From contig JAWHQI010000004.1 of NCBI GenBank assembly GCA_033032865.1, positions 28,006,001-28,070,000 of the forward strand: 64,000 nt of DNA. Direction: 5' to 3'. Of the stretch, positions 58,664 through 64,000 are shown piece after piece (position 1 is the stretch's first letter; the number at the start of each line of letters is the position of its first letter). The notes beneath the pieces were generated by a model that saw only the letters and a program-made list of their open reading frames with translations, was not told where the DNA came from and did no database searches. Position numbers and translations under genes: made by a program. Source of the DNA: Dactylorhiza incarnata. Lineage: Eukaryota > Streptophyta > Magnoliopsida > Asparagales > Orchidaceae.

Positions 58664-59053
58664 GTGTCATGCCCTCGGTCATGCCCGTGACCGAGGGCGT
58701 GTAAGGGGCGACACGTGAAAAGATGGCGTGAGGGAGGAATCCGAGGCTGGACCGGTCAAAAAGCGGAATTTTGTCAGGTCACGCCCTCGGTCTCGCCCGT
58801 GACCAAGGGCGTGTAACTGGCGAAATCAAAGAGGGCAGGGAATCCAAAGTTCACCGGTCAAAAATCGGGTCCCGAGGTGTCAGCGCTCAGGGTCACGCCC
58901 GTGACCAAGGGCGTGACTTTGACTTTCACGGGCGTGACAGTCAAAGGGAATCTTTGACCGGGCGCGGTGAGGTATTATGCCAGCTGGATGAGTCACGGCC
59001 GTGACCCGATTTGTCACGGGCGTGACTCGATTTGTCACGGGCGTGACATGTCA
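58664..59053. repeat. G internal hairpin array (partial second unit)
   Basis: Counterpart of 47700-48090: hairpin near 58668-58701 (two units changed to CATGCCC), 58779-58812, then GTCACGGCCGTGAC and GTCACGGGCGTGAC half-units. The copy stops matching the complete unit at 59053. Confidence 0.88.
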
Positions 59054-59142
59054 GGATGAGTCACGGCCGTGACCCGATTTGTCACGGGCATGACTCGATT
59101 TGGCACTTAAATTTTGTCAGGTCACACCCTCGGTCTCGCCCG
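59054..59142. other. Patchwork (filler) junction of the G deletion
   Basis: Three tracts copied from nearby: 59054-59101 repeats 58986-59033; 59102-59112 (GGCACTTAAAT) matches about 58639-58649; 59110-59142 (ATTTTGTCAGGTCAC..CCTCGG) matches about 58769-58801. Then the LTR3 fragment starts. This is the pattern left by end-joining with template switching. Confidence 0.8.
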
Positions 59143-59247
59143 TACAAAAAGAAGATAAATTAGTGATAAATTAACTAAAACTAAATTAAATTAAATTAAT
59201 TATTAATAAAATATTATGTGAAAATAACTATAAATATAGCATTATCA
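59143..59247 (-). repeat. G LTR3 fragment (105 bp)
   Basis: TACAAAAAGAAG...AGCATTATCA matches the last 105 bases of LTR1 and LTR2 on the plus strand. It keeps the outer LTR end and the target duplication AAATA. Confidence 0.9.
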
Positions 59248-59252
59248 AAATA

Positions 59253-59578
59253 AAACACCTAGAACTTTTCAGGAAAATTAAAAGTCACATCGACTTATAA
59301 TCGACGCACCGTCGAGAAGACCTCGATGCTGGCACTGATCTCCTTCAGTCAAAGTAACGTCGATCCCCTATCGATGTAACGTCGACTTCATAAAAACGAG
59401 CGGCAATACTTTCAGTCACATCCACTGAAATACCGAATAAGCCTCGAATTAAGTCCAGTTTCGACACTTAACCTGACTTAAATAGTCTCTTCAGTTAGAA
59501 GCCTTCACGACTCTGCATCTTTCATCCTTCTTGCTCCTCAGACCAGCCGATTTTTCCTCTCTCTTTCACTGACCTAAA
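59253..59578 (+). other. B leader between the G insertion and the 3' ORF
   Basis: About 325 bases before the ATG at 59579. It carries ATCGACTTATAATCGACG (about 59289) and ACGTCGA-N7-TCGATGT (about 59360), the same hairpin form as the B LTR and gag. It might be a separate promoter/leader for the 3' ORF. Confidence 0.65.
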
Positions 59579-59857
59579 ATGGCTCCCAAAATCAACTCAG
59601 GCTTCGACATTGACCTTGAGTCTTTCCAAGCAGCCGCAGAAAACTACAAGAGCATCATTGCTCTTTTTACTGCAGCAGGACTGGACATGCTCATTTCCAC
59701 TAGGTGCAAGCTCCTGGAATCAGAGCTCATAGAGCTAATAACTCATGTTCAGATATTTAAACAAGGAGAAATCCAGGGAACACTATATGAGACACCAGTC
59801 TTAATCTCAGCAGAACATATTAGGGCCACCTTTGATCTTACATCAGGTATATCCTAA
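59579..59857 (+). CDS. B 3' ORF, first segment (92 aa)
   Basis: MAPKINSGFDIDLESFQAAA...; ends ATFDLTSGIS with TAA at 59855-59857. Reading past that stop in the same frame still looks coding up to the TGA at 59909, so this and the next ORF were probably one protein. Small helical globular segment, no catalytic motif. The layout 'LLESELIELITHVQIF..GEIQGTLYE' resembles the start of plant 'putative transposon protein' domains. Confidence 0.6.
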   Translation: MAPKINSGFDIDLESFQAAAENYKSIIALFTAAGLDMLISTRCKLLESELIELITHVQIFKQGEIQGTLYETPVLISAEHIRATFDLTSGIS

Positions 59858-59907
59858 TATCCTCTTTGTTCAAATGAAATAAGGAAAGAAAATGAGCTTC
59901 TAAAAGA

Positions 59908-61422
59908 ATGACTAAACAAGTCTTAATTATTCCTTTATTAGGTGATGAATCTATAGACCTCACACCTGATGAAATCAAGCATCTGCTAACCATCATGAAG
60001 TTTTCAAGGGATAAACCAACCCATCTAAAGAAAATAGACTTTTCTGAGGAGTATAGACTACTAGCAGATATAGTAGGAAAGATACTACTATGTAAGATAT
60101 CTGCCCATGATGCAGTGCCCAAGCAGCAACTGAACATCATGGGGGCTCTTGTATTGAAGAAGAAAATAGACTGGGCCAACTGTCTGCTCAAGATGATAGG
60201 CTCTAAATATTCTCACAAAGAGAATGCCTACATGAGGATTATGAGTCAAGTACTCTTCCACTCCTTCCCTGACCTCTGTAGGTCAAAAGGAATTCATATC
60301 CCTCCTGGAAAGAGGATGTTCATTGCCCTCTTCTCCAAATGGACTAGGCAAATCCCCAAGCCTGGTTCCATTCCTGAAAGGACTCCATCTCCTCCTAATT
60401 CTCCTGCTCATCCATCTCCTCCTCCTTCTCCTCAAAGAGACAATTCTTCTCTACCACCATCATCCACTCAAATATTCTCTACCACCCTCACAACTCCTAC
60501 TCTACCTACCTCTTCTCAAACACCTGCTCCTCAAACAGCAGTTTTCCCACCTCCTCCTCCTCTTACTTTCTCATCCTCTCCACCTCCTTTATCACCCATA
60601 CCTCATGTATCAACTAACTTCTCTCCAGCCTCATCACCACCTTCACCACTCTCTCCTCATCCCCAACCACAACATGAACCATCTGCATCCACTGAAGCTC
60701 TCGTCACTCAGTGGATTGCATCAGCAGCTCAAACATTCCAAGCAATGCTGGATGAGCACTGCTCCCAGATTCATTCCTCAATCCTACACATGCACACCCA
60801 AATAGATGGGGTCAGTGCCTCTGTGCAAAGTCTGAAGAACTCTCTCTCTTCCTCAAGAGTTACCAAGTCTTTCTTAACCTCCTTGGCCAAGAAGGTCAAG
60901 AAGGGGGAGAAGCTAGATGAAGAGCATCCCTCCAATCTTAAATCTCCCTCACACAAATCTCCTCCTTCTTCAAAATCTGACAGTCTTGCACTGCTCAAGA
61001 CAATTGGAAATGAGATAGTACCTGAGCTACACAATGATGAACAAACAATAGAGGTACTCAACATAGCAAGAGATGTTGCAAATCAAGTGGCACTACTACA
61101 AGGGGAGGGAAGCAGAGCAGAAAATGAGGCTGAAAATGAAGAAGGTGATAAAGAGTTGAATACTGCTATAAATCAAGAAGAAAATGAACCAGCTGCTGGA
61201 ACTGAAAAAGGAAATGAAGCTGATGCTGGAAAAGAGAAAGAGCCAGATGCTGTGATGGCTGAAGAAGGGGCTCAGGAGTCAGGGGCAGGGGGAGCTGAGA
61301 CTCAGGGGGAGCAAATGGCTGAGACCCAGGGGGAGCTGAGGGAGTCACCTGCTACTAGGAAAGAGCAATCCACAATAGTATTCAAGAGAAAAAGAAAGAC
61401 TCCTCCTACCCCTCCTGAATAA
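59908..61422 (+). CDS. B 3' ORF, main segment (504 aa), function unknown
   Basis: MTKQVLIIPLLGDESIDLTP... Residues 1-150 are globular (KQQLNIMGALVLKKKIDWAN, VLFHSFPDLCRSKGIHIP); 150-265 are Pro/Ser-rich (PSPPNSPAHPSPPPSPQ); 265-335 are a coil with QTFQAMLDEHCSQIHSSILH; then a Lys-rich part, a long acidic tail and a basic end FKRKRKTPPTPPE. No transmembrane helix or signal peptide is seen, which argues against a working envelope. The position downstream of gag and upstream of the polypurine tract is that of the Sirevirus env-like frame. The G ORF has a like layout. It is open over 1.5 kb, so it is recent or selected. Confidence 0.65.
   Translation: MTKQVLIIPLLGDESIDLTPDEIKHLLTIMKFSRDKPTHLKKIDFSEEYRLLADIVGKILLCKISAHDAVPKQQLNIMGALVLKKKIDWANCLLKMIGSKYSHKENAYMRIMSQVLFHSFPDLCRSKGIHIPPGKRMFIALFSKWTRQIPKPGSIPERTPSPPNSPAHPSPPPSPQRDNSSLPPSSTQIFSTTLTTPTLPTSSQTPAPQTAVFPPPPPLTFSSSPPPLSPIPHVSTNFSPASSPPSPLSPHPQPQHEPSASTEALVTQWIASAAQTFQAMLDEHCSQIHSSILHMHTQIDGVSASVQSLKNSLSSSRVTKSFLTSLAKKVKKGEKLDEEHPSNLKSPSHKSPPSSKSDSLALLKTIGNEIVPELHNDEQTIEVLNIARDVANQVALLQGEGSRAENEAENEEGDKELNTAINQEENEPAAGTEKGNEADAGKEKEPDAVMAEEGAQESGAGGAETQGEQMAETQGELRESPATRKEQSTIVFKRKRKTPPTPPE
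61281..61345 (+). promoter_or_regulatory. B internal polypurine-like repeats within the 3' ORF
   Basis: Three GGGGGAGC/T tracts (CAGGGGGAGCTGAG near 61286, CAGGGGGAGCAAAT near 61303, CAGGGGGAGCTGAG near 61328) code for GGAETQGEQMAETQGEL. Sirevirus-like elements show repeated tracts upstream of the LTR. Here they are in coding sequence. Confidence 0.6.
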
Positions 61423-61568
61423 TACTTGAAAACAATGCTTCATATACTTTATGATTGGTCTGAACATGAAGTTTGCTTCTGATTGTGTGAAATCTTCATT
61501 ATCTGTACAAATGCTTTGCTATGTTAATTATATGTTAAATACAATTTCTCTCTAAATAGGGTTAAGAC
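61423..61568 (+). other. B 3' untranslated stretch
   Basis: AT-rich, about 145 bases between the ORF stop and the terminal polypurine tract. No feature seen. Confidence 0.6.
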
Positions 61569-61582
61569 AAATAGGGGGAGAT
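61569..61582 (+). promoter_or_regulatory. B terminal polypurine tract
   Basis: AAATAGGGGGAGAT directly before the LTR start TGTTGGGG. Identical to the A2 tract. Confidence 0.9.
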
Positions 61583-62925
61583 TGTTGGGGAAATGATTTC
61601 TCTTAACCCCTAGAATTGAGTTAAAGAAGAATTCTAAGAATGAAAAATAAGGCTAAGTAAATATGCGTCGAATGGTATTCGACGCAACGTCGAAATGTAG
61701 TCGACGTTTCCTTCAGAATGAGTCGAAGTAACTTTAGGAAGACTTCGACGTATGTGTTGTCGACGCTACTCTGATTTCCAGTCGACGCATCTAATATAGT
61801 AGACGCACCTTTGTCGTCGCACCTTCCTTATTCTCCTCTGGACGTCCAGACAGGATGTATTCGACGCTTGCGTCGAATAGTAATCGACGCACGTCGATCT
61901 TTATGACAGAATTCAAAATTGCCAGATCTCTTTCCTTATCTTATAGATCTGATTTATATGGAATCAATTTATGTCTTATAGCCGTTCTGAATCTTTCTTT
62001 TCCTCTATTAGATTCTTGTCATATTGATAAAATTCATTATGGACATTATTTGAAATTGGAATGAATTTTTTCCTTCTATTGGTATGCTAACTATGGAAAT
62101 GTTTCTATCCTTCTAATTCTCTGTCTGATAATTAATTTTCCTCCTATGAGTATTATTTGAATGAACAGAGCTATATATATATATATATATATGAAGGAGG
62201 TCGACAGAAAAGAAAAGGAGGGATCCACCATTTTACTCATTGAAAAGGAGGAAAAGCTCCCAAGTGATAAAGAGAGAATTGAGAAATAGCCCTGCAGCAA
62301 TATTCAAGCATTCTTCTTCTCCTGCTTCTGAAGTCACTCTGCTGCAAATTCTGATAGCTCTCACATAAGAGGGAAAAGCAACAAATCTTCTTATCTCTAT
62401 AGAAGAAAGATTTAATTCACTTCTTGTGCTTCCAATCTTCTTGCTAGGAAGAAGATTCATTTTTGTCTTAAATACTTCTTTTTCCTTTTCTCATTTTCAT
62501 ACTCACATACTGTAAAAGAGTTTTTAGAATCACTCTTCAAAAAATTCAGTTGTACTGGTTCTAAGAGTCTCCTTTTCAAAAGACTCAGTTGGTTCTAAGA
62601 GTATCCTTATCAAAAGACTCAGGGTGGTTCTAAGAGTCTCCTTATCAAAAAACTCAGTGCAAGATAGTGAATTCCTACCAAGGGGGTAGAAGAGTGGACT
62701 ACCCAAAGTTTGGGGAACCATTATATTTTCTTGTGTTGTGCTGTGATTTCTTTTCTTGCATTTACTTTCTTTATTTGTTTAATTCTTGTTGGTGTGTGTG
62801 GGAAGCTCTAATCTGTGATCATACACACATATATATATATATTAACTTTGCACAAAATATTTTAAATCTCTATTCACCCCCCCCCCCCTCTAGAGAATTC
62901 TAGTGAGGTTAACTGTGCACTTTCA
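61583..62925 (+). repeat. B 3' LTR
   Basis: 1343 bp, ends CTGTGCACTTTCA before the duplication GTTGG. TCGACG word array at 61663-61900, (TA)n slightly longer than in the 5' LTR, C-run of 12 (62877-62888) compared with 15. Confidence 0.93.
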
Positions 62926-62930
62926 GTTGG

Positions 62931-63594
62931 CTTGATTGTGCCGGTCTCTTTCTAAGGTCGCGCAGTTTGAGTTGTCTGACCAGTTTGTTTGTTCGCAGGT
63001 TAGCGGCTAGCAGTCACCGTCAGCTTTCTCCCTTCTTTCCAGCTTTGAATAAACCTGTTCGGCAGCGGTCTGTCTTTGCGAACTGTGTTTAGGAGTTCTT
63101 GGACTGTGCAGTGGACTCAGTTGATCAGGCGGCCTTAAGTGGTCGGGCGTTCTTGATTTGCGGTCTTGCAGCAGGAAGCAATTCTTCATCAAGTGTTCGC
63201 GGGTTCTTCTGTGATCTTGAGACCGTACGGTCTGGGCGATCAAGAAGTGCGGACAGTTCTTTTCAGCAGTTGAATAAAGTAGAAAGTCGAGTGGTCTGTG
63301 GTTGCGGTCTGACAGTAGTCGCTTGTGCTCTATTCGCGCGGTCTCAGGGATAGTCGTGCGGCTTACCTGTTCGAGCGGTCTGGCGGTCTCTGCTTTGGCA
63401 GATCGTTGGCGGCTTATTTTTTGTGTCTTGTGCTTCTCTCCTCTATGATTCTTATGAATCATGTCTCGCGCTGTAAAGAGATGGTTAATACAAGTGCACT
63501 ATTCTGTCTTCCCATTGTAATTGATTGTCACTTGTGGATTGTGTTGAAGTTTTCCACATTTTTACTTCACTCTGGACCTCTAAATTTTTTAACA
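62931..63594 (+). repeat. F 5' LTR, right part
   Basis: It resumes the sequence cut at 39313 and ends TTTTTTAACA at 63594. It has CGGTCT/GACCG words throughout, and the perfect 14-bp palindrome AGACCGTACGGTCT at 63220-63233. Without B the LTR is about 1.18 kb. The small plus-strand frames (63099-63353, 63325-63624) lie over the array and show no domain. Confidence 0.82.
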
Positions 63595-63681
63595 TGGTAT
63601 CAGAGAGAGGTTTCTGAGCAGTAATCAGTGTTGTCTTCTGCTTGGATTTCTGCAAGTCGGTTGTCAATCAGTGGGATAGCA
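63595..63681 (+). promoter_or_regulatory. F primer-binding site and leader
   Basis: TGGTATCAGAGAGAGG starts directly after the LTR, an initiator tRNA-Met type site. A leader of about 70 bases runs to the gag ATG. Confidence 0.85.
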
Positions 63682-64000
63682 ATGGAAGGAGGATATGCAA
63701 GAGGTCTTGGTATTGAGCTCCTTATGCAGACTAACTTTAAAAAGTGGAAGTCGTGCATGGAGAGCTATCTTCTTTGCGAGTACTTATGGGAGGTAGTTAG
63801 AGGAGAAGCAAGACAAGATGTTGTTCCTGCTGAGGGGAATGCTGAGCTTGTGAAGGCTTGGAAGAGAACTAATGCAAAGACTGAGTTCACTCTCAAGCGA
63901 GCTATCATTCCGGAGTCTTTTGTCCACATCATCGGGTGTAGGTCAGCTGCTGAAATTTGGACAGCCTTGGATGGCTTGTTCAATAAGAAGAATGTAGCTC
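63682..64000 (+). CDS. F gag, N-terminal part (runs off window)
   Basis: MEGGYARGLGIELLMQTNFK opens an uninterrupted frame to the window end (106 codons). Copia gag features: NFKKWKSCMESYLL (cf. N...W...M...L), LWEVVRGEA, AEIWTALDGLFNKKN. It resembles the UBN2 type gag of Tork/Ale-like Copia elements. It shows no stop so far, so F may be among the better kept elements. Confidence 0.8.
   Translation, partial: MEGGYARGLGIELLMQTNFKKWKSCMESYLLCEYLWEVVRGEARQDVVPAEGNAELVKAWKRTNAKTEFTLKRAIIPESFVHIIGCRSAAEIWTALDGLFNKKNVA

Larger units (their letters stand above)
43151..59247 (-). mobile_element. G: Athila-like Gypsy, three-LTR tandem array inside B
   Basis: The array is LTR1 (43151-44764), a complete interior (44765-54098), LTR2 (54099-55723), a partial second interior (55724-59053), a patchwork junction (59054-59142) and the last 105 bp of a third LTR (59143-59247). 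AAATA flanks the whole array at 43146-43150 and 59248-59252. All genes read on the minus strand. The 5' primer site is next to LTR2. An unequal exchange between two copies followed by a deletion explains the form. Confidence 0.92.
39314..62925 (+). mobile_element. Element B: gag-plus-ORF element without pol, inserted in F LTR
   Basis: LTRs 39314-40658 and 61583-62925 are flanked by GTTGG at 39309-39313 and 62926-62930. The span is 23.6 kb, about 7.5 kb once G is discounted. Contents in order: iMet-type primer site, gag with two CCHC knuckles, a 33-bp palindromic repeat inside gag, G, a leader, and a 3' ORF ending near the polypurine tract. No protease, integrase, RT or RNase H motif occurs in the B-derived DNA. 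It would depend on another element for enzymes. By eye the LTRs differ by roughly twenty changes. Confidence 0.92.

Noticed and set aside
60323..60805. 160-aa Leu/His-rich frame within the B 3' ORF
   Set aside because: An alternate reading of the Pro/Ser-rich coding tract (CCT-rich DNA gives Leu in another phase); the long ORF explains it.
59908..61422. B 3' ORF as a working envelope gene
   Set aside because: No signal peptide, transmembrane helix or cleavage site is visible; only its position is like the Sirevirus env-like frame.

Overview
The window is nuclear DNA from a flowering plant with a repeat-rich genome. Nearly all of it is LTR retrotransposons inserted into one another. No intact host gene, tRNA, rRNA or CRISPR array was recognised. 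The plant lineage is inferred from the element families: Sirevirus-like Copia elements with several polypurine tracts, an Athila-like Gypsy element with a tRNA-Asp primer site, a chromovirus remnant and a MULE/FAR1-like scrap. Species cannot be told from the sequence.

Layout. (1) 1-12454: a Copia element (C1) cut by the left window edge. It carries two later insertions: a gag-only element of family A on the minus strand (573-4782, target duplication AAGAG) and a solo LTR (S1, 6992-9058, target duplication GTTAC). (2) 12455-16330: decayed chromovirus with an integrase relic. (3) About 16380-22228: a solo-LTR-like sequence (H2) split by a second family A element (A2, 17124-21722, target duplication GAGGA). 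(4) 22229-23942: unassigned DNA with a MULE transposase relic. (5) 23943-33781: a full-length but dead Sirevirus-like Copia (D). (6) 33787-35871: unassigned DNA, a possible short exon and a possible solo LTR. (7) 35872-64000: a four-level nest. Copia C2 is broken in gag at 38797 by Copia F. The 5' LTR of F is broken at 39314 by element B (39314-62925, target duplication GTTGG). B is broken at 43151 by a three-LTR Athila-like array G (43151-59247, target duplication AAATA).

How the parts relate. C1, C2, D and F are ordinary Copia elements. A, A2 and B keep gag but have no pol, so they would depend on enzymes from other elements. B also has a 3' open reading frame with a globular head, a Pro/Ser-rich stretch, a coil and an acidic tail. 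G has a similar extra reading frame downstream of pol.

The most striking signal is that most LTR families here carry their own short palindromic word, repeated many times: TTCGTCGAA (A, C1), CGTCGA-N7-TCGACG (B), AACGCCAGGCGTT (D), a 34-bp TCACGCCC...GGGCGTGA hairpin (G) and AGACCG/CGGTCT (F). In B, D and G the same word also occurs inside the element, and in B and D it lies within coding sequence. Palindromic LTR repeats have, as far as I recall, been reported for Sireviruses. Their spread into gag as a phased 33-bp repeat, and a parallel in a Gypsy element, are the points I would follow up.
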